From NCBI RefSeq assembly GCF_000517085.1, contig NZ_KI912107.1:1984398-2048397 (forward strand): 64,000 nucleotides of DNA, written 5' to 3'. The stretch comes from Saccharicrinis fermentans DSM 9555 = JCM 21142. GTDB taxonomy: Bacteria > Bacteroidota > Bacteroidia > Bacteroidales > Marinilabiliaceae. This document shows positions 44,654 to 54,293 of this stretch, in pieces (position 1 is the first letter of the stretch; each line of letters begins with the position of its first letter). The notes beneath the pieces were generated by a model. The model did no database searches. It worked only from the letters and a program-made list of their open reading frames with translations, and had not been told where the DNA came from. Made by a program: the position numbers and the translations under genes.

Positions 44654-46927
44654 TTATTTTAATTCAAAGCTTCCTTTCAGGCCATTCAGAGAGCTGGTTC
44701 CCACCATCACGTCAAACCATCCAGGTTCTACCATAAAGTTTCCTTCTCCATCATAAAATCCTAATTCATTTTCTGTAAGAAGAAAAGTTACGGTTTTAGA
44801 TTCTTTCGCTTTCAGTGTTATTTTCTCAAAACCTTTTAATTCTTTTACGGGACGAACTACCGCCGCAGTCACGTCATGCAAGTACAACTGCACCACTTCT
44901 TCCCCATCCCGATCACTTACGTTGGTTACTTTTACCGACACCTTCATTGCTTTCGGGTCTGCATCATCAATAGCCAGGTCACTATAAGTAAATTCCGAAT
45001 AACTTAAACCATAGCCAAAAGGAAATAATGGGCTATTTTTCTCATCCGTATAATGTGACCAAAAAACACTATTTTCACTACCAGAAGGCCTTCCAGTGTT
45101 AAATTTATTGTAATAAATAGGACATTGTCCCACGCTACGAGGAAAACTCATAGGCAATTTCCCAGAAGGATTATAAGCACCAAACAACACATCAGCAATA
45201 GCATTACCTGCTTGCGTACCCAACTGCCAAGCTTCAACAATTGCAGGAATATGGTCTGCTGCCCAGGGCAATGCCAAGGGACGTCCATTGGTAAGTACCA
45301 ACACTATATTTTTATTTACTTCATATACCGCTTCCAACAAGTCTTGTTGAACCCCCGGCAAGTCTATATTAGCACGACTACGGCCTTCTCCTGAATGAAA
45401 CCCATGCTCACCTAACACCATTAACACCACTTCCGATTTTTTGGCCAGGCGAATAGCTTCGGCAAATCCACTTTTATCTGTATTGTTTATATTCAGTTCT
45501 GTGACAAAACTAACATCACCAGTCACCACGTCAGCACCCTTGACATAGGAGTAATTAGAAGTATACTTATTTAAGCCTTCCAACACCGAGATAGCTGTAC
45601 CATCATCAGATCCCACACGCCAACTTCCCAACGGACTTGTTTTATCATTGGCCAAGGCGCCTATTACCGCTATTTTCTTCTGGTTTTTAGACAAAGGTAA
45701 GATAGCACCTTCATTCTTCAACAATACAATAGATTTACGTGCCATATCCAACGCTGCCGCCTGATGATCATCGTGATACAATAGTTCTTTTTCACGCGAC
45801 GCATCACAATACTTATAAGGATCCTCGAATAAGCCCAACTCATACTTCAAGCGAAGAATTCTTCCTGCAGCCTCATCAACGACTGCTTCTTTTACTTTTC
45901 CTTCTTTCACAAGCTCCACCAAATAATCAACATAAGCACTCGATTCCATATCCATATCGGATCCGGAGTTAGCGGCAAGCATCGCGGCTTCTTTAAGGTC
46001 GGCAGCAAATCCATGGCTAATCATTTCGAAGGCACTACCCCAATCAGACACCACAAATCCTTTAAAGCCCCATTTTTCTTTTAAAATATCTCTTTGTAAG
46101 AATTTATTACCTGTGGCAGGTACCTCATTTACAATATTAAATGCATTCATCACCGTTTTCACATCAGCTTCAACCGCTGCTTTAAAAGGAGGGAATACCA
46201 CGTTATATAAGGTTGTAGTACCAATATCCACGGTATTATAATCTTTTCCTGCCTCCACAAAACCATAGGCTGCAAAATGTTTAGCGCAAGCAGCAATCGT
46301 ATTACTGGCAGACAAATCATCTCCCTGAAAACCTTTGATACGAGCCACACCTATTTTAGCACCCAAGTAAGGATCCTCTCCGGCACCTTCCATCACACGT
46401 CCCCAACGCGCATCCCTATAAATATCCACCATAGGAGCAAACGTCCAGTTAATGCCATTTGCAGAAGCCTCTATGGCTGCAATACGAGCTGACTTTTCAA
46501 TCGCCTTCAAATCCCAACTAGCCGATTCTCCCAGAGGAATAGGTGTTAATGTTTTATGTCCATGAATCACATCCAAACCAAAAATCAGAGGAATACCCAA
46601 ACGGGTTTCTTCCACCGCTACTTTCTGTAAGGCCCTTACCTGATCCACCCCTTTTACATTCAAAAAAGAGCCCACGAGTCCACTTTTCAGATGTTTATAT
46701 TTTTTTTCAGCATTACCTCCAGTAGGAGCCGGTCCTGTTGCATCATAAAAACCATTATATTGCACCATTTGTCCAACTTTTTCTTCAATGGTCATTTTTG
46801 CCAACAGATCATCCACCTTTTTATCGATAGAATCATTCATTTTTCCGCTCTGCTTCTCTGATAAGGAGCAAGCATGCAATAAAAAAATCGCTAAAATTGC
46901 GAAACCCAATACACTTTTTTTTGTCAT
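44654..46927 (-). CDS. GH3 beta-glucosidase (BglX-like), lipoprotein
   Basis: A 757-residue periplasmic family 3 enzyme. The ATG at 46927 is chosen over one 48 bp upstream because MTKKSVLGFAILAIFLLHAC is a complete lipoprotein signal (Cys20). Domain 1 has GIPLIFGLDVIHGHKT and the nucleophile Asp295 in VVSDWGSAF. Domain 2 contains LGEHGFHSGEGRSRANIDLPGVQ, whose Glu residues include the likely acid/base. A C-terminal Fn3 domain follows (VTNVSDRDGEEVVQLYLHDV). It cleaves glucose from beta-gluco-oligosaccharides as the last gene of the locus, completing laminarin breakdown made by the GH16 enzymes. Confidence 0.93.
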   Translation of the reverse strand: MTKKSVLGFAILAIFLLHACSLSEKQSGKMNDSIDKKVDDLLAKMTIEEKVGQMVQYNGFYDATGPAPTGGNAEKKYKHLKSGLVGSFLNVKGVDQVRALQKVAVEETRLGIPLIFGLDVIHGHKTLTPIPLGESASWDLKAIEKSARIAAIEASANGINWTFAPMVDIYRDARWGRVMEGAGEDPYLGAKIGVARIKGFQGDDLSASNTIAACAKHFAAYGFVEAGKDYNTVDIGTTTLYNVVFPPFKAAVEADVKTVMNAFNIVNEVPATGNKFLQRDILKEKWGFKGFVVSDWGSAFEMISHGFAADLKEAAMLAANSGSDMDMESSAYVDYLVELVKEGKVKEAVVDEAAGRILRLKYELGLFEDPYKYCDASREKELLYHDDHQAAALDMARKSIVLLKNEGAILPLSKNQKKIAVIGALANDKTSPLGSWRVGSDDGTAISVLEGLNKYTSNYSYVKGADVVTGDVSFVTELNINNTDKSGFAEAIRLAKKSEVVLMVLGEHGFHSGEGRSRANIDLPGVQQDLLEAVYEVNKNIVLVLTNGRPLALPWAADHIPAIVEAWQLGTQAGNAIADVLFGAYNPSGKLPMSFPRSVGQCPIYYNKFNTGRPSGSENSVFWSHYTDEKNSPLFPFGYGLSYSEFTYSDLAIDDADPKAMKVSVKVTNVSDRDGEEVVQLYLHDVTAAVVRPVKELKGFEKITLKAKESKTVTFLLTENELGFYDGEGNFMVEPGWFDVMVGTSSLNGLKGSFELK

Positions 46928-47062
46928 ATTTTGAGAACTTAATCGGTTACTATATTTTATATTCGATACTGCCATAAAACCAATATCTGCATTTGAAAAT
47001 CAATCACACATCAAACAGGATAAATTTACATTTCCATCCATGTTCAATCATTCGCTCCACAT

Positions 47063-47854
47063 TTATTTTTGATAAACCCGCACATAATCCACCTCCATGG
47101 TTTGCGGAAAGATGGCATCATCCACCCCATGTATACCTCCCCAGTTACCGCCTACAGCAACATTCAGTAATAAATGAAAAGGATCATCAAAAGGCCACTT
47201 CTCCGAATCATTGGATTCCTTCTTAAACGTAAATACCTTTTTATCATCCACAAAAAAGTCACACTTTGTTTCTGACCACTCCAACGCATAGGTATAAAAA
47301 GCATCTTCAGCTTTCGGTAGGTAAACCGTGCCTCCTTTTTGGGTATGTTGCATCCCATTAAATGCACCTGTATGCACCGTAAAATAAACGGTATCGGGAT
47401 GATAGCCCACATGTTCCATCATATCAATCTCTCCACTATGTGGCCAATTACCATATTTATTCTCGGTTGGAAGCATCCAGATGGCCGGCCAAATACCGAT
47501 TCCACGGCATAATTTTGCCCGCACCTCAAAACGACCATATAACCAATCGCCTTTGTGCTTACTTGTTAGCCGGGCCGAAGTATACGCATTAGGAAAACCT
47601 TTCTCTTTACGAGCAGTGATATGCAGTTTTCCATTATCTACCCAAGCATTTTCTTTTCTTCCCGTAGTATAGTATTGTAATTCATTGTTACCCCACCCCC
47701 ATGCATTACCAACCGTATCATAGTTCCATTTCAATTCATTAGGTAAACCCGTATAATCAAACTCGTCACTCCAAACCAGCTTATAATTATTTTGTTGCTT
47801 ACAACTACTAAATAGCAGAACCACACTAAACAATATTAAAATATGTCGTATCAT
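47063..47854 (-). CDS. GH16 endo-beta-1,3-glucanase (laminarinase type), lipoprotein
   Basis: A 263-residue enzyme with the signal ending at Cys18. The jelly-roll GH16 fold shows LVWSDEFDYTGLPNELKWNYD, GWGNNELQYY and RLTSKHKGDWLYGRFEVRAKL. The catalytic block is HSGEIDMMEHVG with Glu142, Asp144 and Glu147 (ExDxxE with the laminarinase Met bulge). The end is FHLLLNVAVGGNWGG. It is a single catalytic domain, probably outer-membrane or periplasmic, cutting beta-1,3- or mixed beta-1,3/1,4-glucan. Co-directional with the GH3 and GH2 genes. Confidence 0.93.
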   Translation of the reverse strand: MIRHILILFSVVLLFSSCKQQNNYKLVWSDEFDYTGLPNELKWNYDTVGNAWGWGNNELQYYTTGRKENAWVDNGKLHITARKEKGFPNAYTSARLTSKHKGDWLYGRFEVRAKLCRGIGIWPAIWMLPTENKYGNWPHSGEIDMMEHVGYHPDTVYFTVHTGAFNGMQHTQKGGTVYLPKAEDAFYTYALEWSETKCDFFVDDKKVFTFKKESNDSEKWPFDDPFHLLLNVAVGGNWGGIHGVDDAIFPQTMEVDYVRVYQK

Positions 47855-47947
47855 TATTACCCATTACTCTTAATAAACTTCAACTCAAATCCTTACACTC
47901 TTATATATTTTATATACCCTAACGAAAGAATATCTCATAAACGAGAT

Positions 47948-49771
47948 TTATTCCTCTATTTCACTATAAAACTTTTGTAAAGTATAAAATGCTTTTTTTC
48001 GATTTCCGGTTTCCGAGATCAAACCTTTTCTGTTCCATCCATCCTGATATGGAATCAAGACTCTACGGGGAGATCGAAAATCAGCCAATATCCAGGGAGC
48101 GATACCACTAATTTGTGGAATTCTATATAAAACAGGCAATGTTTCTTTGTACAATAGATCTTGAAACTCTTCGCTCCAAACAGTAAGGCTATCCGCATGA
48201 TACCCTTGCAATGCACCTGCTCCAAACTCAGAAATAACAACTGGCTTATCCATATCTATTTCCCAACGTATGTTCTTTATATTTTCCACATCTCCCCAAT
48301 ACCATCCGTAATACTGATTAAAACTCAGTATATCCACTACATCAGCAAACTTATCTCCGATAACCATGGTATTCCCTCCGGGTACGGTACTATGCACCTC
48401 CAATGCCGCACTGATTAAACGCGTATTATCAAGAGAACGTGCCTTTTCTGCTAGATTAGATAAAAAAGTAAAACGAGCATCCGATTGTGGCGTTTCGTTG
48501 GCCATAGACCAAATGATCACCGATGCCCTGTTCTTATCTCTGGTAATTAACTCACTAAGTTGTTGCGCTGCTTTTTTATATGTTTCAGGATTCTCCCATT
48601 GTATAGTCCAGTAAACTGGATTTTCGGACCAGACAAGTAAACCCATTTCATCCGCTAGGCGTACCATATTCTCATTATGTGGATAATGGGCTAAACGAAC
48701 AAAATTACAACCAAGTTCCTTTGCCCAACCCAAAAGCATTTTCGCATCTTCCATAGAATATGCGCGTCCACCACGCATGGCATTTTCTTCATGAATACAA
48801 ATCCCTTTTAAAAAAACAACTTCATCATTCAACAGAATATCAGCTCCTCTTGTAGCTATTTGTCGAAATCCTATTTTATCTTGGATTTCATCGTCACCGG
48901 CACTAAAACGCACCTGATAAAGTTTAGGGTTTGAATCACTCCATAAACTCAACTTTTTAACCGGCACAGTAAAATTTACCCTACCCATCTCATCGGTAAA
49001 ATATTCTTTATTCAATTTAAGCTCGGGTATATTTAACGAGACCCGTGTATTCGCTTTACTTTCACCATTCAGCTGTACATATCCATTTAACAATTTCTTA
49101 TTTTCCTTATCCAGCTGCAGACTATAATCTTCAATAAAGGTCTTACTCAGCGCATACACCATTACATCTCTCGTAATTCCACCATAATTCCACCAGTCGG
49201 TATTTAAAGTAGGCACTTCATCAGCGGCTCTCTTATTGTCTACGCGCACCACCACAAAATTACCCTTTGCTTTAACAAGGCCAGTCATTTCAAAATTAAA
49301 GGGCGTAAAACCACCTTTATGCATACCTAACTTTTTCCCATTTACATATACATCTGCTCTATAATTTACAGCCCCAAAATGAATATAATATCGCTTACCT
49401 TCATCAAATTCAGGAATATCAAATGATTTTTTATACCACAATGTACCTTCGTAATAAAATAATTTTTCTTTTTGAGAATTCCAGTCGCCTGGCACCAAAA
49501 GTGTGGGTGCTTTGTCAAAATCATATTCAATTAGGTCTTTCTTCGACTTAGGTTTCTCGTTTAAGAAAAAGGCTCCTGCACCTGGGTTGGTCGATCCATC
49601 ATGGGGTTCCCATCGATAATTATAATAACCTGTTTCATATACATCCACAATGTAATTCCATTTACCGTTTAAAGTAAACCCACTGCGCAAATAGGTATTT
49701 TGCAACAAATTATCTGTTCCAAGAACATTTACACTAACCAATAATAATATTAAAGCAACTAGTTGTTTCAT
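47948..49771 (-). CDS. GH2-family glycosidase
   Basis: A 607-residue exported enzyme (signal ends ~residue 18). It has an N-terminal sugar-binding jelly roll (VPGDWNSQKEKLFYYEGTLWYKKSF), an Ig-like domain (~205-305), and a TIM barrel with acid/base Glu426 in IIWSMANETP and nucleophile Glu515 in VVISEFGAGA. The motif set resembles beta-glucuronidase/galactosidase-type GH2 rather than LacZ. In this locus it may trim side groups or act on beta-gluco-oligosaccharides; the bond cut is not determined. Confidence 0.88.
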   Translation of the reverse strand: MKQLVALILLLVSVNVLGTDNLLQNTYLRSGFTLNGKWNYIVDVYETGYYNYRWEPHDGSTNPGAGAFFLNEKPKSKKDLIEYDFDKAPTLLVPGDWNSQKEKLFYYEGTLWYKKSFDIPEFDEGKRYYIHFGAVNYRADVYVNGKKLGMHKGGFTPFNFEMTGLVKAKGNFVVVRVDNKRAADEVPTLNTDWWNYGGITRDVMVYALSKTFIEDYSLQLDKENKKLLNGYVQLNGESKANTRVSLNIPELKLNKEYFTDEMGRVNFTVPVKKLSLWSDSNPKLYQVRFSAGDDEIQDKIGFRQIATRGADILLNDEVVFLKGICIHEENAMRGGRAYSMEDAKMLLGWAKELGCNFVRLAHYPHNENMVRLADEMGLLVWSENPVYWTIQWENPETYKKAAQQLSELITRDKNRASVIIWSMANETPQSDARFTFLSNLAEKARSLDNTRLISAALEVHSTVPGGNTMVIGDKFADVVDILSFNQYYGWYWGDVENIKNIRWEIDMDKPVVISEFGAGALQGYHADSLTVWSEEFQDLLYKETLPVLYRIPQISGIAPWILADFRSPRRVLIPYQDGWNRKGLISETGNRKKAFYTLQKFYSEIEE

Positions 49772-49883
49772 ATGTTTATAATTTGTTTCTTAATGGTCAT
49801 ATGGAACTCGCCGGGAATCATTTGCTTCATAAGTATGATCTAATTCCCTTGGCTCGTTTCATTTTATAGTAATATTTGCACGT

Positions 49884-50990
49884 TTATTCATAAACTCTCA
49901 CATAATCGACTTCAAGTGTTTGTGGAAAAATGGAATTATCTATTCCTTGAGCACCACCCCATGTACCACCTACAGCTAAATTAATAATGATAAAATGCGG
50001 TTTATCAAAAGGCCAGTTGTTAGCAGTTTTTATGGATGGTGCATAGGTATGCACAACATTTTCCAGAGAATCCACATAAAACACAATCTCATCCTCTGTC
50101 CAATTGATTCCGTATATATGAAAATCTTCTTCTGCCGTTTCTAAATCCATGGAGCTTCCACTTCCATTGCTACCAGATCCATCTGTTGTATGAACCGTTG
50201 AATGTACAACGTTGGGCGTGTACCCCACATATTCCATTATGTCTATTTCGCCACATGCCGGCCATCCAACCGAATTTATATTCGTCCCAAGCATCCATAT
50301 TGCTGGCCAAACACCTCGTCCTGCTGGAAGTTTTGCACGGATTTCAACTTTACCATAAGTAAACGCCTGCTTACCCATGGTTACCATACGTGCTGAAGTA
50401 TAGGAACCTGTTGTTGTATTATCATCCACCTTTTGGGCGGTGATAATCAGCTTTCCGTTCTCTACCCTGGCATTATCACCATCGGTATAATATTGCAGCT
50501 CATTATTTCCCCAACCCCAATCACCATGACCCACTTCAAAAGTCCAGTTTTCAGTATTGATAGCCGACTGATCAAACTCATCAGACCAAACCAAACCTTC
50601 TTCAACCGGCTTATAATCCGGATCATCGGCCATTATTTGGATGGTTTTACTGACGGTTTTAACATCGCTACTTTTATTGGATGGCCCAAATACCGTAAGT
50701 GTTACCGTATAATCTCCTTTTAAAGGATAGTATGCCGTCCCCTGGTAATCCCTATTTGACTGAGCTCCGGAAGTTTCTCCATTTCCATAATCCCATTCTA
50801 TATATAGATAATCTCCCGATGAGGCGTTGGTAAAGCTTACAATATTGGCATTTACTTCAAACTCAAAATCAGCCACATAATCCTTTTCATTATCATCACT
50901 GCCTGAACAGGAGACAAATAAAAGAATTTGAAAACAGACAATAAGCTTTTTAAAGTAACCCAATCTCCTTAGAAAATAATACATATCCAT
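49884..50990 (-). CDS. GH16 laminarinase with PKD domain, surface lipoprotein
   Basis: A 368-residue enzyme. The ATG at 50990 is used because the upstream alternative (51026) lies inside a terminator hairpin and would give a poor signal. Cys28 (LLFVSCSGSDDNEKD) has the acidic stretch of surface lipoproteins. A PKD domain spans ~38-122 (WDYGNGETSG, YPLKGDYTVTLTV). The GH16 domain follows, with Glu248, Asp250 and Glu253 in GEIDIMEYVG. The surface anchor and PKD suggest that this is the first enzyme to cut polymeric beta-1,3-glucan before SusC import. Confidence 0.94.
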   Translation of the reverse strand: MDMYYFLRRLGYFKKLIVCFQILLFVSCSGSDDNEKDYVADFEFEVNANIVSFTNASSGDYLYIEWDYGNGETSGAQSNRDYQGTAYYPLKGDYTVTLTVFGPSNKSSDVKTVSKTIQIMADDPDYKPVEEGLVWSDEFDQSAINTENWTFEVGHGDWGWGNNELQYYTDGDNARVENGKLIITAQKVDDNTTTGSYTSARMVTMGKQAFTYGKVEIRAKLPAGRGVWPAIWMLGTNINSVGWPACGEIDIMEYVGYTPNVVHSTVHTTDGSGSNGSGSSMDLETAEEDFHIYGINWTEDEIVFYVDSLENVVHTYAPSIKTANNWPFDKPHFIIINLAVGGTWGGAQGIDNSIFPQTLEVDYVRVYE

Positions 50991-51009
50991 CAGTTTAAAG
51001 CAAATAAAA

Positions 51010-51041
51010 TGCCCTGGACATGACATAGCACATCCAGGGCA
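51010..51041 (-). terminator. Internal hairpin between glycan-binding protein and GH16 genes
   Basis: A 9-bp perfect stem TGCCCTGGA/TCCAGGGCA with a 14-nt loop and a TTTT run on the minus strand. It lies in the 59-bp gap inside the operon and may lower enzyme expression relative to SusC/SusD. Confidence 0.7.
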
Positions 51042-51049
51042 ACAAAAAA

Positions 51050-52453
51050 TTATAAAAGCATAAAATCGTCCATATAGAAAATTCCATGATTACAATGACC
51101 TTCGTTTCCAAACTGGATCACAATCTGATCAAAATCAGTTCGAGCAGGTACATCACTAAAATCAAACGTCAATTCAATCCAATGATCAAAATCTTCATCA
51201 CTAACCGTAAATGATCTCACTTCTTGGGTTGTATATGCATCTCCTCCCAATGAACTATTCTGCAACTTCACGTCCACTTGTGGCATCAAATTATGGGTAG
51301 ACATCCATGAAGATACTCCATTATCGCATTCCGTTTCATAATCATTAAAACCAGGCATATAAACCTTCATGGTAAATACATTTCGTTCAGACAAATCCAT
51401 TTTATGACTCAATACAGCTTTCACATTACTCCACTCACCATCACCCTTAGAATAAATAGCAATATTTTCAGACTCATTAACAGGTACAGGAGCAAAGTTT
51501 TCTATGGTATCAAACCTGTCTATTTCAGAAGTAGACCACTCAATATTTCCATTGCCTTCAAAATCATCCATAATATCCAGTGCTAACAAATCCTTGATTT
51601 CTTCTTCAGGCTCTGGTGTTAATTGATCCACAGGTCTGAATCTTGTGAACCAGTAAAAATTTGATTTACTATCCCAAAAAGCCACTTCCAAAAGATCATC
51701 GCTTAGTTCCACAATTTGGTATTCGTTAGCTCCAGCATAATAACCAAGAAATCCTCCTCCATTAACAGTTAAAACCCCGTCCAAATAAGAACACACATAA
51801 TCACCCCCATCAAAAGGCATGATATAATCACTTCCTTCAGGCTCTTCGTTACCCTCGGGCGTACCTAAATCAGAAGCCCAACTGGCATTGGCATACACAT
51901 AACCATTGGTTAACTGATTTACCACAAGACCCGATTCATTGATAGAAAAAGTAAATCTATCATCGTAAAAATTTCTTTCGGCCTTATCATTTACATTTGC
52001 ACCGTACCATTCAATAGGGTTATCCAGGGTTGGTCCTAAACCAAAATGCCCTTTAGAATAGGCATCGACCGCCCATACCTGTGAGCCATCTCCTACAAGC
52101 TGATCGTAAGGATAACCAGATAAGAATGCCATATTATCCTGATCAGTAACAATATCCTGTTCCAGCTCAACAGTTCCTCCCTGATTAATCACCAATAACT
52201 TAACCGTGTAAGTACCTGCAAAAGTGTATTGAGCAATGGCCGTATCATTCATAATTGTCACCCCGTTTCCAAGATCCCACTTAGATGTCACTCCAGCCGT
52301 ATTATTAACCAGCAGGTATTCATTGATTGTTTCCGTTGGTATTATTTCCCAGTCAATCTGGTCTGCTGTCAAATTAGCTGGTGCACTATATTCATCAGGG
52401 CTACAAGATGTCACCGCCAACAACAGCACTATAAAATATACTAAATTTTTCAT
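51050..52453 (-). CDS. PKD-containing surface glycan-binding lipoprotein
   Basis: A 467-residue lipoprotein. The ATG at 52453 gives the signal MKNLVYFIVLLLAVTSC (Cys17); longer forms from upstream Met lack this. A PKD-like domain (~20-100; TSKWDLGNGVTIMND, YTFAGTYTVKLLV) is followed by a beta-sandwich rich in aromatic residues (AVDAYSKGHFGLGP, ANASWASDLG). A C-terminal carbohydrate-binding-like domain ends FDQIVIQFGNEGHCNHGIFYMDDFMLL. It sits directly after SusD, the SGBP-B (SusE/F) slot, and likely binds beta-glucan at the cell surface. Confidence 0.82.
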   Translation of the reverse strand: MKNLVYFIVLLLAVTSCSPDEYSAPANLTADQIDWEIIPTETINEYLLVNNTAGVTSKWDLGNGVTIMNDTAIAQYTFAGTYTVKLLVINQGGTVELEQDIVTDQDNMAFLSGYPYDQLVGDGSQVWAVDAYSKGHFGLGPTLDNPIEWYGANVNDKAERNFYDDRFTFSINESGLVVNQLTNGYVYANASWASDLGTPEGNEEPEGSDYIMPFDGGDYVCSYLDGVLTVNGGGFLGYYAGANEYQIVELSDDLLEVAFWDSKSNFYWFTRFRPVDQLTPEPEEEIKDLLALDIMDDFEGNGNIEWSTSEIDRFDTIENFAPVPVNESENIAIYSKGDGEWSNVKAVLSHKMDLSERNVFTMKVYMPGFNDYETECDNGVSSWMSTHNLMPQVDVKLQNSSLGGDAYTTQEVRSFTVSDEDFDHWIELTFDFSDVPARTDFDQIVIQFGNEGHCNHGIFYMDDFMLL

Positions 52454-52612
52454 GCGTTTAATATTTTCATTTGTTGCATGAAAGTCGCCAGTCTTCATCA
52501 TTTCCCTGTACTTAAACAGTGATGTTATGGCTCGTTTCATGCGTTTATACTTAAATTTTACATGGTCGATTCACACAAAGCGTCTCATCCATCTACATAC
52601 TTTTACATCAAG

Positions 52613-54175
52613 TTAGTAACCATCGTTTTGCACCAAAGCATAATTAGATAATGCGATCTCACTGGATGGAATAGGCCAGAAACCTCTTGCTGCAGTATTA
52701 ACCCCCGAATCATAAATGCCTCCAAGATTAGTCGCCTCAATAGCTCCTGTTAGCACATCCATTCCTTGTCTAAGCAAATCCCAGTAACGAATACCTTCGT
52801 AAGCAAACTCCCGCTTTCTCTCCTCAAATATCTGCGCTACACTTACCTCTCCCACAGGAGAATAGGCATCTCCAAAGGCACGAGCTCTTACCCTATTGTA
52901 ATGTTGCACAGCATTGCCATTTGTACCTATCTTAGCTTCCAATTCTGCAGCCATTAATAAAACATCCGCAAAACGTATGGAGATATAATTTTGGGGAAAA
53001 TTCAATTCTGGTTGACCAACTTCGGGCACCTGACTTTTTAAGCCAGCATATTTTTTGTTAAAATAACCCGTATGTTGATCACCTATTGAATAATTACCTT
53101 CGCCCAACTCCAAGTCGGCATCAATCAAGGTTAAATTCCTTCTTATATCACCATCTTCATAAGAATCATATAGCTGTTGTGTTCCTGTAGCAAAACTCCA
53201 TGAACTATAATATTCAGAATCATCCGGCGTACCTCTGGGGCCAACAAACACCACCATTTTATTTCCGGTATCATAGGAAACACTAGACCATTGCCAGCTT
53301 TCTCCCTGGTTCGAAAACTGAATCTCAAATATACCTTCCACTGAATTTTCTACCCAAGCATCATCCACTTCTGAATGTCCCCAAAGACTGGCAAAATCAA
53401 TGAGGTCAGCTCCGCTATTGTCAATAATATCGTTTAGATAAGCCAATGCATTAGCACCAGTTACATTACCAGGCATGGTTGAAGTTCCATCACCACTTCC
53501 ATAAACGCCATCATAGAACAAATAAATTCTGGCTAACAAGGCTTGGGCAGCCCACTCGGTCACCCTACCTTTTTCTGCGTCACTATAAGTAACACCTGCC
53601 AAACTATCTTGTGCTGAAATCAAATCTGAAGCAATTTGCGCATATACATCATCAACAGGTGCCTGAGTCTGTACATATTCATCTGGCTCTAATACATGAG
53701 TAACCAAAGGAATATTTTCAAACATTCGCACCAAATTTGCATAATAATAAGCCCTCAAAAACAAGACCTCACCAGTATACTCTTTTCTGTGTTCATCAGA
53801 AATATCAGCACCATCTAATTTTTCAAGAAACAAGTTCGCCCGATAAATACCGACATAATGATCATCCCAAATTGATTTCCACATTTCTTCTGATGCAGTT
53901 GTATTACCTCTATTCACTTTTTTCAAATCAACCCCATCGGTAGAACTGGATCCTCCACCATAACAATCATCTGAAGCAATATCCAGCGTCAGCTGAATAG
54001 CACTTCCCCAATTCCTTTGCAATGGTTCGTAAACAGCAACCAATGCCCGATACATATCATCTTCTGTTTGATAAAAGTTTTCATCTGTTTGCCCCGTCAC
54101 TGATTCCTTTTCAAGGTAGTCTTCACATCCCATCAAAGCAACAGCGAAGAAAAGCATATATATCATTCTTTTCAT
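52613..54175 (-). CDS. SusD/RagB-family nutrient-binding lipoprotein
   Basis: A 520-residue lipoprotein. The ATG at 54175 is chosen (signal to Cys17, MGCEDYLEKES). The SusD N-terminal TPR-like part reads DDMYRALVAVYEPLQRNWGS and FLRAYYYANLVRMFENIPLVTH; the C-terminal RagB/SusD domain includes LNFPQNYISIRFADVLLMAAELEAKIG, HYNRVRARAFG and ERKREFAYEGIRYWDLLRQG. It forms the lid over SusC and binds oligosaccharide. It lies 118 bp after SusC on the same strand. Confidence 0.96.
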   Translation of the reverse strand: MKRMIYMLFFAVALMGCEDYLEKESVTGQTDENFYQTEDDMYRALVAVYEPLQRNWGSAIQLTLDIASDDCYGGGSSSTDGVDLKKVNRGNTTASEEMWKSIWDDHYVGIYRANLFLEKLDGADISDEHRKEYTGEVLFLRAYYYANLVRMFENIPLVTHVLEPDEYVQTQAPVDDVYAQIASDLISAQDSLAGVTYSDAEKGRVTEWAAQALLARIYLFYDGVYGSGDGTSTMPGNVTGANALAYLNDIIDNSGADLIDFASLWGHSEVDDAWVENSVEGIFEIQFSNQGESWQWSSVSYDTGNKMVVFVGPRGTPDDSEYYSSWSFATGTQQLYDSYEDGDIRRNLTLIDADLELGEGNYSIGDQHTGYFNKKYAGLKSQVPEVGQPELNFPQNYISIRFADVLLMAAELEAKIGTNGNAVQHYNRVRARAFGDAYSPVGEVSVAQIFEERKREFAYEGIRYWDLLRQGMDVLTGAIEATNLGGIYDSGVNTAARGFWPIPSSEIALSNYALVQNDGY

Positions 54176-54293
54176 CTGCTTAAAAATTAGTAAAACTTCA
54201 TTAGCCAGTACAAATTTCAATCATTCACCTGCGTGTTCAATTAATTGCGCTGGCCAACTTTGTTTCATATCGTTTATAACTTTTATTAATTAT

